The position numbers and the translations under genes were made by a program. The notes under the pieces were generated by a model. That model saw nothing but the letters and a program-made list of their open reading frames with translations. It made no database searches and had not been told where the DNA came from. From Ignavibacterium sp. (lineage in GTDB: Bacteria; Bacteroidota; Ignavibacteria; Ignavibacteriales; Ignavibacteriaceae), in assembly GCF_025998815.1 (NCBI RefSeq), contig NZ_AP026678.1, positions 2,604,001 to 2,668,000 on the forward strand: DNA of 64,000 bases, in the 5' to 3' direction. This document shows positions 8,704 through 18,334 of the stretch, piece after piece (position 1 is the first letter of the stretch; each line of letters starts with the position of its first letter).

Positions 8704-10011
8704 ATGAAAACAAAAATTATGGGCAGACTAGTTTATTTACTAATTCTACTGCTGGCAACCTTGCTACTTTTCTCTTGCAAAGACGAGAGCAACCCGGTTG
8801 ATAACATTCAAACATTTGCATCGTCAACCAAAACTATTTTACCCAACAGTGATGGAATAATAGAACTAACTAATAATAACGGTGATCAGATTAAACTGAT
8901 AATACCCGCTTATGCCCTTCAGGACACAACGGCAATTACTTTAGAAGTAATGAACAGTGTACTTACAAATCCATTCTCACAAAATATTCTTACAACTATC
9001 AGGATTCTTCCCGATGGATTAAAATTGGATTCTGCAGCAACTATTAAAGTTACTTTTAATAAAGACATTTCAGACACATCCAAAGCGATTCTCTACTATA
9101 GAAAAGAAAACAATCTCGCTCATCCTCTTAAAAGCAAATGGCTAAACAACAGAACTGTTGAAGCTTTTATTTTTCATTTTAGTGATTATGGTGGAGCGAT
9201 ACCCACAAGTAATGAAATAATTTCTCAAGCTCAGAATGCCAGTCAGGAACAAAACAGCAATGTTTGGGATTGGCAATCTTTTTATGATTTGATAACTGCA
9301 CTATTAAAGTACGAGTCTATGCTTGAATTAATTGGCGAAACAGATTTGTCAGAACAGCTTCATAATACAATAGTTCAAAAAGTTACGGAACGGGTAAATC
9401 TGTTTATGAATCAGCCAATTCCTGATGAACCTTGTGGTTATTATTTAAAGACTTTATTAAAGTATCACGAAATGGCAATCTTAATCGGTGCTGATGAACA
9501 CATTGTAGAACAAATGAGTGAAAAATTAAATGAAGTTCTAAATCGTTGCTATGTGAGGGGCGAATTGGAATTCTCTTATGATTATTGTGTCTCAGCAGAA
9601 GGAGCTGAAATATGCAGAACCATTACTGGATTTATTCCTTTCAATGTTAATACTACTATAGAGCCCCACGGTCAGATAAACGGCAGCGGCAACCTTGATT
9701 GGACAGGGACAATGACCGGATTACCTTCTAATTGTATTTATAATGAAGTGGGAACTGTAAATGTTACCCTTGGCGGTGAAATGGTGCTTGACGATCAGGC
9801 AGTTCTATGGATGGAATTTGAAATATATGAACATGCATCCGGAACTGTTACGGCTGGTTGTGATGGCATCAATCATACACTTCCATTTAATCCGCCGGAT
9901 GTTACACATAATATCAGAATATTGGCTCAGGATGGTGCGGAACTAATTATGCCAATTCCGGGAACCACGGGACACTTCAAGTGGATTTTGCATTTGATAT
10001 TTATGCCTTGA
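8704..10011 (+). CDS. Hypothetical lipoprotein, no recognised enzymatic domain
   Basis: A 435-residue putative lipoprotein. The signal peptide MKTKIMGRLVYLLILLLATL ends in the lipobox LLFSC, placing the lipidated Cys at residue 24. The start at 8704 is chosen because AAGGGG lies 5 nt upstream and the signal peptide begins there; an in-frame TTG at 8641 would bury the signal. Residues 35-130 (IPAYALQDTTAITLEVM, ILPDGLKLDSAATIKVTF) resemble ZU5-like or invertebrate-type beta-sandwich modules of Bacteroidota lipoproteins. The rest is not recognised. It starts a run of three exported, CTD-less genes, probably one transcript. Confidence 0.75.
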   Translation: MKTKIMGRLVYLLILLLATLLLFSCKDESNPVDNIQTFASSTKTILPNSDGIIELTNNNGDQIKLIIPAYALQDTTAITLEVMNSVLTNPFSQNILTTIRILPDGLKLDSAATIKVTFNKDISDTSKAILYYRKENNLAHPLKSKWLNNRTVEAFIFHFSDYGGAIPTSNEIISQAQNASQEQNSNVWDWQSFYDLITALLKYESMLELIGETDLSEQLHNTIVQKVTERVNLFMNQPIPDEPCGYYLKTLLKYHEMAILIGADEHIVEQMSEKLNEVLNRCYVRGELEFSYDYCVSAEGAEICRTITGFIPFNVNTTIEPHGQINGSGNLDWTGTMTGLPSNCIYNEVGTVNVTLGGEMVLDDQAVLWMEFEIYEHASGTVTAGCDGINHTLPFNPPDVTHNIRILAQDGAELIMPIPGTTGHFKWILHLIFMP

Positions 10012-10054
10012 GAATGATTTTTTAATTAAAGGAAAAAATAAATGAGATGATAAG

Positions 10055-11917
10055 ATGAAAAAATATTTTTTATATCTGATCATTATCATTGTTAATGCAA
10101 ATTTGTCGTCGCAAAATAAAGACATAAAACCTTTCATCGGCGATTGGGTTGGCTCCGGCTGGGGTTGGGAAGTAAGATTTAAACAAACAGCCGGTGAGTT
10201 TGCCAGGCAATTCACAAAAGGCAAGTTCAATCTCCCGTTTGAAAATGAAAAGATAATCATGTCTCTGATGGTCACGCATGTTTCTCATTACTACTTTACT
10301 ATTCATCCGGATGGAAGTATAACCGGCAAAGGAATAATAACCTATGATCTCATTCCGAATCTTTGTGGACTGGCTGCGCTTACTCAGCAGGTTAATGAAA
10401 GAATAAATCTAATGAACCTTATCCCAAGCATTTTCAAATGGGCTGCAGAACTTGGTAAAAATGCTGTGCAGAATTTTAATTCAGAATGGTATGAAGAACA
10501 AAACAAATTTGCGATGGATATGAAGGTATTTCAGAATCTGACAAAAAGATTTTCTAAGATTGATCCCAAAAGCACAGAAGGAAAAGAAATAAAATCAGAT
10601 TTTCTTAATTGGTTAAAGAACAACACTATTAACGAAGATATAAGAAAAATGGCTTCGGCATTAGTTACAAATCGTTGCGGTGCTGGTACTCATACTATAG
10701 GAGCAGGATTAAATTGTGCTTCATTACTTTTCCGTTCATTTGAAGAAGTTGAGTTAAAATCGTGGAAAGAAATTGCACTTGATGAACTAATGAATCAGAT
10801 AATGGGTGAACTGTCAGAAAAATATAATGAAGCTATGAAATACATTTCACAAAAATCTGAAATGGGAGAAGAGCTTTGTCGTTGCGGTGCAGGAATATCA
10901 GTTAATGCAGGAGCTAAAGTTGGTCCAACAACATTGGAAGAATTGGTATTAGCACTTGGCCCTGATGTTGCGACAACTTTGATGTTCGATGTTGCACTTG
11001 GTTCGCCCCCAACAGGATTGGTATTATCAATTCCCGGAATTACTCAGGTTCAATATTATTATAAAGGACTTGTTAACGGACCTGAAAACAGAACCTTTGA
11101 TATAAGCGGTAAACTTTCCGGCAATTCATTATATCTTGAGATGGACGGAGATGTTAAGGGTGGAGATAAAGATCTTACAATAGAGTATATGGTAAACTAT
11201 AAAAAAGAAAGAGCAAAGTTTCCCTGCTGGACTCCATTTCTTAATGAACCGGCTGATGTTTATCCTTCAGGTGAAGAGACACTTTATGAATATGTAACCA
11301 TTCAAAAAAAATTTCCGATTAAGAATGAAGAAACCGGAAAGATTACGGAAATAACTGTACCAGAAAAACAAACCAAGCAGAAAAAAGTTTTACACGATTT
11401 ACCATTTGCCACATTTCACAAAACAGGCACACACAGAAATAATAAATCAATGTGGCATGAATATGAATATACCTGGCGTGCATATAAACTTACTACTCCA
11501 TTATCTGAAGATGAAATCAAATCTGAAAAGGAAAAGCAAGAGGAAAGGAAGAAAAAAGAAGAGCGGATAAAAAATAAAATTGATGAGTTGATAAATTCAG
11601 ATAAGACAACTTTTAATAATCCTTTCACACCCGGACAATCAACAATTGAACCCGGTTCTGAATCGGAGATAGATGATATTACCGAAGTAATAAAAAACTT
11701 TCCCAAAGACAAATTTTCAATAGCAGTTTGTTGTGATACATCTGCCGATAAAAGACTTTCTCAAAAGAGAACTACTAACATTATCAATTTGCTTATCAAA
11801 ATGGGAATTAAAAAATCACAAATACAACCAGCAGAATGTGGTTTATCAGACAAAGAGCAAAGTCACTTTCAATCTGACAATAATGATTGTGTTATCTTAT
11901 CAAGAAACAAAAAATAG
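10055..11917 (+). CDS. Exported protein with an OmpA-like C-terminal segment
   Basis: A 620-residue protein with signal peptide (residues 1-20, MKKYFLYL...LSSQ). The central part is helical and unrecognised. It contains two CGAG motifs (near residues 208 and 278, about 70 residues apart) and a Glu/Lys-rich helix around residues 490-515. The last 90 residues (GSESEIDDITEVIKNFP, ADKRLSQKRTTNIINLLIKMG, then IQPAECG) match the pattern of the OmpA/MotB peptidoglycan-binding fold, but with a weak core. The protein may therefore attach to peptidoglycan from the periplasm; that is inference. It ends 11 nt before the next gene's ATG. Confidence 0.7.
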   Translation: MKKYFLYLIIIIVNANLSSQNKDIKPFIGDWVGSGWGWEVRFKQTAGEFARQFTKGKFNLPFENEKIIMSLMVTHVSHYYFTIHPDGSITGKGIITYDLIPNLCGLAALTQQVNERINLMNLIPSIFKWAAELGKNAVQNFNSEWYEEQNKFAMDMKVFQNLTKRFSKIDPKSTEGKEIKSDFLNWLKNNTINEDIRKMASALVTNRCGAGTHTIGAGLNCASLLFRSFEEVELKSWKEIALDELMNQIMGELSEKYNEAMKYISQKSEMGEELCRCGAGISVNAGAKVGPTTLEELVLALGPDVATTLMFDVALGSPPTGLVLSIPGITQVQYYYKGLVNGPENRTFDISGKLSGNSLYLEMDGDVKGGDKDLTIEYMVNYKKERAKFPCWTPFLNEPADVYPSGEETLYEYVTIQKKFPIKNEETGKITEITVPEKQTKQKKVLHDLPFATFHKTGTHRNNKSMWHEYEYTWRAYKLTTPLSEDEIKSEKEKQEERKKKEERIKNKIDELINSDKTTFNNPFTPGQSTIEPGSESEIDDITEVIKNFPKDKFSIAVCCDTSADKRLSQKRTTNIINLLIKMGIKKSQIQPAECGLSDKEQSHFQSDNNDCVILSRNKK

Positions 11918-11928
11918 AAGGAGGAAAT

Positions 11929-12591
11929 ATGTTATCATCAAAAATCAAATCAGGTTTTGTATTGTTATTCTTAACATTAATTGTTTTTAATCCTGTTGTT
12001 AATGCACAAAAAACTTCTCTTAAACCTTATGGCATAAAGTCAGGTATAATTGAATACAAATATTCCGGAGTTCGTTCAGGAAAAAGTATTTTATATTTTG
12101 ATGATTACGGATTAAAGAGTGCAATGAAAAATGAAATATCTACACAATACTCAAAAGATAACAATTGGGTAATATCATTAAAGGATGAACAATACACATA
12201 TGATCCGGCAAAGCCGAACGAAGGAACCAAAATGAAAAATCCTTTACTCGAAGGTTTTTTCGAAATGCAGCAAACTGATTTCGATAAGTTTGTTGAAGAA
12301 TTTTATTCAAAAATGGGTTACAAAAAAGTCGGAACAGAAAAATATCTTGGTAAGGATTGTATTGCATATAAGGGCGAATTGGGTAAAATATTAATATGGA
12401 ATGGAATTCTTTTATATACAGAATCAGATTTCAGCGGAGTGAAGAGTAAGCAGGAAGCTACTTCCATAAAGGTTAATATTCCCGTTGATAAAAAATATTT
12501 TGAGATACCTAAAAACATAAAATTTAAAGAAGTTCCCGATCTTGATGAGATAGACAAATTAATTGAGCAGGAAGATGATTCTGAAAAATAA
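11929..12591 (+). CDS. Hypothetical exported protein
   Basis: A 220-residue protein. A perfect AAGGAGG at 11918-11924 and a signal peptide (MLSSKIKSGFVLLFLTLIVF...VNAQ) fix the start at 11929 instead of 11887. The mature part is a beta-rich domain (IEYKYSGVRSGKSILYFDDYG; LGKDCIAYKGELGKILIWNG) reminiscent of LolA/DUF4412-like periplasmic folds seen in Bacteroidota, with an acidic C-terminus. Function is unknown. It lies directly behind the OmpA-like protein and is probably translated from the same mRNA. Confidence 0.75.
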   Translation: MLSSKIKSGFVLLFLTLIVFNPVVNAQKTSLKPYGIKSGIIEYKYSGVRSGKSILYFDDYGLKSAMKNEISTQYSKDNNWVISLKDEQYTYDPAKPNEGTKMKNPLLEGFFEMQQTDFDKFVEEFYSKMGYKKVGTEKYLGKDCIAYKGELGKILIWNGILLYTESDFSGVKSKQEATSIKVNIPVDKKYFEIPKNIKFKEVPDLDEIDKLIEQEDDSEK

Positions 12592-12781
12592 TTTTAAAAT
12601 TTTTTTCTGAACATTGCTATAGTACTTGTGAATAATTAAGTTTCGAGTGTAGTTTTACATTCAGGGGAATATATGCAGTCAGAACCTTTTAACGCACTCC
12701 TCAAGGCATGGACTTATTATACTCTCCTCGAAATTAGACATCACAAAACCCTCCCAAACTTTAATTTCAATCAGGTGAATT

Positions 12782-14716
12782 ATGAAGACATTAATTATCA
12801 CTTTGTTTCTTTCTTTAATTTCTTTTTCAATTTCTGCTCAAACAAATCTTGATTCAGGGCTTGTTGCTTACTTTCCATTTAACGGAAATGCAAATGATGA
12901 AAGTGGCAACAACAATAATGGAACTGTTAATGGTGCCACCTTAACTCAGGATAGATTTGGTATACCTGGAAAAGCATATTACTTTATTGGGACCGGTGAT
13001 TTTATATCAATCCCTGATAATCCAAATTTATTTTCTGACGAGCTAACAATTTCCGGGTGGTATAAATTAACTGAAATTCCAGGCCCAGCAGCTGTTGTAA
13101 TTGGCTGGGTAGACGGCGGACATAGATATCAGCAGTTTTTTAGCGGAGGACAATTATCATACTTGAATGGATACAATGTTGCACAGCCCGGAATATACTT
13201 TAACCCAATTTATGGGCTAAATGATTTAAATGTTTGGAAGAATGTTGTTGTTACATATAAAAAACTTAGCGAAACAACCTCAACCACTTCAATTTATGTT
13301 GACGGTGAATTAAAACAGACAGATAATCATAATTTGGCAATGGATTATGCTCCTGGTCCTGATTTTTTCATCGGGAAAAATCATAACGGAAATTTCTTTA
13401 AAGGTTATCTTGATGATTTCAGAATTTATAACCGCGTTTTAAATGATAACGAGATTTTAGCTTTATATAACGATTCAACTACTTATTTTCCTGACAGCTT
13501 AATTGCATATTTCCCGTTCAATGGTAATGCAAATGATGAAAGTGTTTTTCATAATAATGGCAGCGCTGTCAATGCTTTATTAACAACCGACAGATATGCT
13601 AATCAGGATGCTGCTTACTACTTTAACGGTTCGGATAGCAGAATACAGGTCCCACAAAATTCTCTTTATGATTTTGGATTTGGAGATTTTACAATGAGTG
13701 CCTGGGTAAATGTATCTGTGGTGGGTACTTCAAGAATTGTTTCTGCAGGTTATGATGAAAATGATAATATCTGGGGACTTGGTTTCGGTTCTCATCCTGT
13801 TTGGGGTAATGGCATCAGAATTAATTATTTTCTTTACAGTGATAATGCCTTCAGAGATTTTAGTTCTGAGGAAATTATAAATTACTCACCAGGTGAATGG
13901 GCTTTTGTTACAATTTCAAAATCTGCTGACCAGATAAAATTTTATCATAATGGTATGCAAGCAGGAGTTCAAACTATCAATTACCCATCTAACTCAAACA
14001 GTTTAATGAGTATCGGATGCAGACAATATTCATCGGGAAATTTCCAGGAATTCTTTAATGGAAAGATTGATGAAGTAAAAATATTTAATAAATCATTTTC
14101 TGATCAGGTAATCCTGCAGATGTATAAATCAACCACATCTGCACCAAATCTTCAATCTCCTGCAAACAACTCAATTGTAAATACATTAACACCGCTATTG
14201 GTTTGGGATAGTTTGGTTACAGCAACAAATTATTCGGTTCAGGTAGCAACTGACTCCTTATTTAATACAATCATTTTGTTACAGTTTTCAAATGCTGCTT
14301 CATATTTAGTTGAAAGCGGTGCGCTTAATCCAAATGTTGATTACTACTGGAGAGTGCGGACAAATAATGATGGTGGAGTAAGTCCATGGTCAGATGTTTA
14401 CCATTTCACAGTTAATTTAACTGGTGTTGAAGATGAGACTCAACGCCCAAAAGAATTTGCATTAAATCAGAATTACCCGAACCCATTTAATCCAGACACT
14501 AAAATCAGTTGGCAATCGCCTGTAAGCGGATGGCAAACAATAAAAATATATGATTTAATGGGCAGAGAAATAGAAACTATTGTAAACGATTATTATGAAG
14601 CCGGTTTTCATTCTACATTATACAGTGCGAACCCTAATCTGCCCAGCGGAGTTTATTATTATCAATTAAAAGCAGGAGCTTTTGTTGAGACAAAGAAAAT
14701 GTTATTTTTAAAATAA
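12782..14716 (+). CDS. Secreted double-LamG protein with Fn3-like module and T9SS sorting domain
   Basis: A 644-residue protein with signal peptide (residues 1-19). Two LamG/concanavalin-A-like jelly rolls follow: residues about 22-232 and 235-450, each with an LVAYFPFNGNANDES-type opening and a DDFRIYNRVLND or DEVKIFNKSFSD ending. Residues 455-550 form an Fn3-like sandwich (SPANNSIVNTLTPLLVWDS...YYWRVRTNNDGG). The type A CTD begins at NYPNPFNPDTKISW. LamG domains usually bind glycans or proteins, so a secreted binding or degradation role is likely. The Shine-Dalgarno is weak (AGGTGA, 12773-12778). Confidence 0.85.
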   Translation: MKTLIITLFLSLISFSISAQTNLDSGLVAYFPFNGNANDESGNNNNGTVNGATLTQDRFGIPGKAYYFIGTGDFISIPDNPNLFSDELTISGWYKLTEIPGPAAVVIGWVDGGHRYQQFFSGGQLSYLNGYNVAQPGIYFNPIYGLNDLNVWKNVVVTYKKLSETTSTTSIYVDGELKQTDNHNLAMDYAPGPDFFIGKNHNGNFFKGYLDDFRIYNRVLNDNEILALYNDSTTYFPDSLIAYFPFNGNANDESVFHNNGSAVNALLTTDRYANQDAAYYFNGSDSRIQVPQNSLYDFGFGDFTMSAWVNVSVVGTSRIVSAGYDENDNIWGLGFGSHPVWGNGIRINYFLYSDNAFRDFSSEEIINYSPGEWAFVTISKSADQIKFYHNGMQAGVQTINYPSNSNSLMSIGCRQYSSGNFQEFFNGKIDEVKIFNKSFSDQVILQMYKSTTSAPNLQSPANNSIVNTLTPLLVWDSLVTATNYSVQVATDSLFNTIILLQFSNAASYLVESGALNPNVDYYWRVRTNNDGGVSPWSDVYHFTVNLTGVEDETQRPKEFALNQNYPNPFNPDTKISWQSPVSGWQTIKIYDLMGREIETIVNDYYEAGFHSTLYSANPNLPSGVYYYQLKAGAFVETKKMLFLK

Positions 14717-14725
14717 AAAGCTATT

Positions 14726-16189
14726 ATGCTAATTATACTTTTTATAATTGTATTTGTTTTAGAACCTATAGCTCAACCCTCAAATCAAGGCCCATTTCAA
14801 GCCGGGTGGACTAGTGTTTCATTAAACAGAGATGGTAGAAATTTTAATGCACTCATTTATTATCCGTCATTTATCGAAGGAAGTGAAGCACAAATTGATA
14901 CGCTTAATGGTCCTTATCAACCAATTGCTTTTGGACATGGTTTCTTTATGCAAAACAGCTATTATATTTCTATATATAAACATCTTGCCAGCTATGGTTT
15001 TATTGTAATTGCACCTCAGTTTCCGGATAATAATCATCTTCAACTTGGTTATGATTTAATTCATTGTATAAAATTTATCCAATCCCAAAACACAAATCAG
15101 TCTTCAAGATTTTTTAGCCTGGTGGATACAACTAAATCGGGTTTATCGGGACACTCAATGGGTGGAGGGGCAAGTCTTTTAGCTGCAGCATATGACTCTA
15201 CAATAACTGTAGTTGCACCTTTAGCTGCTGCAGAGACTAATCCTTCAGCAATTAATGCTATGAATCAGATAAAAGGAGTTGTATATCTTATTGCAGCTCA
15301 GAATGATGGTATTACTCCGGTAAATTCAAATCAGCTTCCAATGTATAACAACTCGAATCCGGTCAAAGCATTGGTCAATATTAAAGGAGCTAATCATACT
15401 AAGTTTATGGATACAAGATTGTGGGATTGGACTGATCCTAATGGCTATTTAACTGCATCACAGCAGCTTTTAATAACAAGGAAATATTTGGCCGGTATCT
15501 TCAATTTATTTCTGAAAGAAGATTCCTCGTACTTTAAATATTCATTAGGAAACTTAGCAAAAAATGATAGTTCCATAATTTTTCAGTCAGTATTAAAACC
15601 TTTGGTACCAAAAAGCTTTAACCTGATTTCGCCCAAAGATACTTTGTATCAAAATGATGTTTCATTTTTATGGAACTCAACTTATTCATTAAATCTGTTT
15701 GATGAAATAAGATATGACTTAACTGTAGCAGGAGATGATCAATTTAATAATATTGTTTTACAGGTTGAGCAATTAAGCGATACAACATATACAACTCAAT
15801 TTCAGAATGGGATGTATTATTGGAAAGTAAAAGCATATAGCTCTGATACAACAAGTGTTTTTAGTGATGAGTTAAATTTTTTTATTGATTCACCTATCAA
15901 TGTTCAACTTAAAGAAAATCAACCGACAGAGTTAAGTTTAAACCAAAACTATCCAAATCCATTCAACCCAAGTACCTGGATCAGTTGGCAATCGCCAGTT
16001 AGCAGTTGGCAAACAATTAAAGTTTATGATGTTTTAGGTAATGAAGTTGCAACTCTTGTTGATGAATACAAACCTGCAGGTAGTTATGAGGTAGAGTTCG
16101 ATGCATCAATAATATCATCAGGAGTTTATTTTTATCAACTGACTGCTGGTGAGTTTAAACAAACAAAAAAGATGGTATTGCTACGATGA
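14726..16189 (+). CDS. Secreted alpha/beta hydrolase (chlorophyllase/PET-hydrolase-like) with T9SS sorting domain
   Basis: A 487-residue protein. Short signal peptide (MLIILFIIVFVLEPIAQ). Residues 25-270 form an alpha/beta hydrolase: oxyanion region FGHGFFM (69-75), nucleophile elbow GHSMGGG with Ser144, catalytic Asp194 in AAQNDGITP and His224 in GANHTKF. This arrangement is that of the dienelactone-hydrolase-like families that include chlorophyllases, lipases and bacterial polyester hydrolases. Residues 300-390 are an Fn3-like linker, and a type A CTD (NYPNPFNPSTWISW) ends the protein. It starts 9 nt after the LamG gene. The substrate is unknown: ester lipids, polyesters or plant esters are all possible. 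Confidence 0.85.
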   Translation: MLIILFIIVFVLEPIAQPSNQGPFQAGWTSVSLNRDGRNFNALIYYPSFIEGSEAQIDTLNGPYQPIAFGHGFFMQNSYYISIYKHLASYGFIVIAPQFPDNNHLQLGYDLIHCIKFIQSQNTNQSSRFFSLVDTTKSGLSGHSMGGGASLLAAAYDSTITVVAPLAAAETNPSAINAMNQIKGVVYLIAAQNDGITPVNSNQLPMYNNSNPVKALVNIKGANHTKFMDTRLWDWTDPNGYLTASQQLLITRKYLAGIFNLFLKEDSSYFKYSLGNLAKNDSSIIFQSVLKPLVPKSFNLISPKDTLYQNDVSFLWNSTYSLNLFDEIRYDLTVAGDDQFNNIVLQVEQLSDTTYTTQFQNGMYYWKVKAYSSDTTSVFSDELNFFIDSPINVQLKENQPTELSLNQNYPNPFNPSTWISWQSPVSSWQTIKVYDVLGNEVATLVDEYKPAGSYEVEFDASIISSGVYFYQLTAGEFKQTKKMVLLR

Positions 16190-16301
16190 AAATTTTAAAG
16201 GCCATCTCCTTTGGAGAGGGTTTAGGAGGGACCTTTACTTATGAAACAAAGGGGATGATCTTCTTAAGATAATATTTGATAACTTCCCCTATTCAGAATA
16301 T

Positions 16302-16342
16302 CCGCAACTTTTAATTACACTTCTTAAGTTGCGGTTTTTTAT
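16302..16342 (+). terminator. Rho-independent terminator closing the secretion island
   Basis: CCGCAACTT (16302-16310) pairs with AAGTTGCGG (16326-16334), followed by TTTTTTATTTTT. Perfect 9-bp stem with a strong T tract. Confidence 0.85.
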
Positions 16343-16412
16343 TTTTACGGGTGTGCTTTCAGGATATTAAGACTTTTTGATTCCGGAATTATTCAATTAT
16401 CTGGAGTTAGAA

Positions 16413-17582
16413 ATGTACAAAACAATATTGTCCTGCTTTTTAATATCTCTGGCTCTTATATCAAACATTTACTCGCAGGCATCTGACTCATCTTCAAATA
16501 ATTCATCAGAAAATATTGAATGCTGCAGCAGTAGCGATGTTATTGGATTAACTTACATAACAGGCTATATGATTCCACACGCAAAAGAAGTGATGAATGT
16601 CCGGGGCACAAACCCTCGTGGAATTGAATTTGCTTATTACTCACATCTAAATAATGATGAGGTTTGGCTTGATTGTGAATGCTATCCGCGCATTGGTGGT
16701 TTCCTGTCATTTTATGATTTTGATATTACTGATGTTCTTGGTTATGGCTTTTCCGGCGGAATTAATTTTACTTACTTCTTCGGTCTTCCTTCCGATTACA
16801 ATTTTCACCTGAAGGGTAAAGCAGGATTTGCTTACCTAACTAAACCCTTTGACAAGCAAACGCATCCGCAGAATATGTCTTACTCAACTCACTTCAATTA
16901 CATTTTGTCGGCGGGAGCTGGAATTACAATTAAGCTTCTTGATCAACTTGAATTACAAATAGAAGGTAGTATGAATCATCAATCGAATGCTGCGTTGCTT
17001 GAACCAAATGGTGGAATAAATTATTGGGCTGCAAGTTCCTCTTTAAATTATTTGCTTAAACCGGTTCAATTTAAACCACGAAGCGTTCTTAATGATCCTT
17101 ATCTTAATCAACCGAAAAAGAAAAGATGGGATGTTTCTTTCTCGTGGGGAATTTCTTCGATGCCTTATCCCGAGCCGGGACAAGTTCCAATGTATGGTAT
17201 TACAATTAACAGAAGCATTCAGGTATACAGGATAATGGCTTTACTCTTTGGTGCAGAACTAGAAAGAAACGGAAGAGCAGTTGAATTGTTCAGAAGATAC
17301 AGACCGGATGAATATGTAAATCCATATCGATTTTCTTTACTTGGTGGTGTTGAGTTTTTAATGGGAAGGACTTTATTCTCCGTTCAGTTTGGTGGTTATT
17401 TGTTTATCCCGTTCAGACATTTTGTTGCAGATGGTTTTCCGGCAAGAACTTTTGAAGACAGAACTTATCAAAGATGGGGTTTAGTTTATAATCTTTTTGA
17501 AAATATTTATGTCGGTTTAAACTTTAAATCTTACAGAAACTCTGCAGATCACCTGAGTTTACGATTTACTTATTCTTTCTGA
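16413..17582 (+). CDS. Outer-membrane beta-barrel, PagL/acyloxyacyl-hydrolase-like
   Basis: A 389-residue protein. The start at 16413 is supported by GGAG at 16403-16406 and a signal peptide (MYKTILSCFLISLALISNIY); a TTG at 16377 is less likely. Alternating beta strands with aromatic ends are typical of an outer-membrane barrel. Residues 186-204 (SMNHQSNAALLEPNGGINY) resemble the HxSNA...NPG active-site segment of PagL-type lipid A 3-O-deacylases, with His189 and Ser191 in the catalytic positions. The glutamate of PagL is not obvious. Lipid A deacylation is therefore a hypothesis. The protein is longer than classical PagL (about 170 residues) but similar in length to Bacteroidota members. Confidence 0.65.
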   Translation: MYKTILSCFLISLALISNIYSQASDSSSNNSSENIECCSSSDVIGLTYITGYMIPHAKEVMNVRGTNPRGIEFAYYSHLNNDEVWLDCECYPRIGGFLSFYDFDITDVLGYGFSGGINFTYFFGLPSDYNFHLKGKAGFAYLTKPFDKQTHPQNMSYSTHFNYILSAGAGITIKLLDQLELQIEGSMNHQSNAALLEPNGGINYWAASSSLNYLLKPVQFKPRSVLNDPYLNQPKKKRWDVSFSWGISSMPYPEPGQVPMYGITINRSIQVYRIMALLFGAELERNGRAVELFRRYRPDEYVNPYRFSLLGGVEFLMGRTLFSVQFGGYLFIPFRHFVADGFPARTFEDRTYQRWGLVYNLFENIYVGLNFKSYRNSADHLSLRFTYSF

Positions 17583-17620
17583 AAAATATTTCTTTTCATT
17601 ACATCAACTGATTGCTTCTT

Positions 17621-18334
17621 TTACTCAGATTCAAATATATAACCTGAACTTCTAACACTTTTTATATAAACAGGATTTGAAGGGTCATCCTCAAAGTATT
17701 TTCTTAATCGTGATATGAAAATATCAACAGTTCTGGTTTCTACTTCCGGATTCATATTCCAGACATTTTCCAGTAACTCTTTTCGGCTGATTATTCTTCC
17801 TTTATTTTCAATCAGATATTTCAAAAGTATTGCTTCGAAGTGAGTAAGACTAAATTCTGTTTTACCCTTTCTGCATTTCAGGTTGTCAAAATTGATTTCA
17901 CATTTACCGAGTTTATATACAGGGTTCAACTTTATTGATTTAACATACCAGTTTTTTCTTTTCAACATTCCTTTAATTCTGAGTAATAATTCCTTCAGAT
18001 GAAACGGTTTTGTGATGTAATCATCAGCACCAATCTCAAGTCCTTTAACTTTGTCATCAACAGTTGTTTTAGCTGTTAGCATCAAAATCGGAATCTGAGG
18101 ATCTTTCTGCCTTACTTTAGCGGCAACTTCAAAACCATTTTGATATGGAAGCATAATATCAAGTACAATTAAATCATATTCGCCTTTATTAAATTTTTCT
18201 ATTGCCTGTTTGCCATCCTTCGCCCAATCAACAATATAACCTTCTTCGGTCAGATTATATTCAAGTCCTGTTGCAAGACTTTCTTCATCTTCAACCAAAA
18301 GAATTCTGGCATTTAAAATATTTTCATCACTCAT
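17621..18334 (-). CDS. OmpR-family response regulator
   Basis: A 237-residue DNA-binding regulator. Receiver domain at residues 8-125 with acidic pocket VEDEE, phosphoacceptor Asp59 (LIVLDIML), Thr87 and Lys109 (YITKPF). Winged-helix domain at residues about 140-235 with the recognition helix TRTVDIFISRLRKYF. It overlaps the sensor kinase gene upstream by 8 nt, so the two are translationally coupled and form one two-component system. Target genes are not evident from the sequence. Confidence 0.95.
   Translation of the reverse strand: MSDENILNARILLVEDEESLATGLEYNLTEEGYIVDWAKDGKQAIEKFNKGEYDLIVLDIMLPYQNGFEVAAKVRQKDPQIPILMLTAKTTVDDKVKGLEIGADDYITKPFHLKELLLRIKGMLKRKNWYVKSIKLNPVYKLGKCEINFDNLKCRKGKTEFSLTHFEAILLKYLIENKGRIISRKELLENVWNMNPEVETRTVDIFISRLRKYFEDDPSNPVYIKSVRSSGYIFESE

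Noticed and set aside
12673..12852. 59-codon ORF with AGGGGA in front of the LamG gene
   Set aside because: It overlaps the LamG gene start by 71 nt in another frame, shows no family features and ends inside the signal peptide region. A leader peptide cannot be excluded, but support is too weak.
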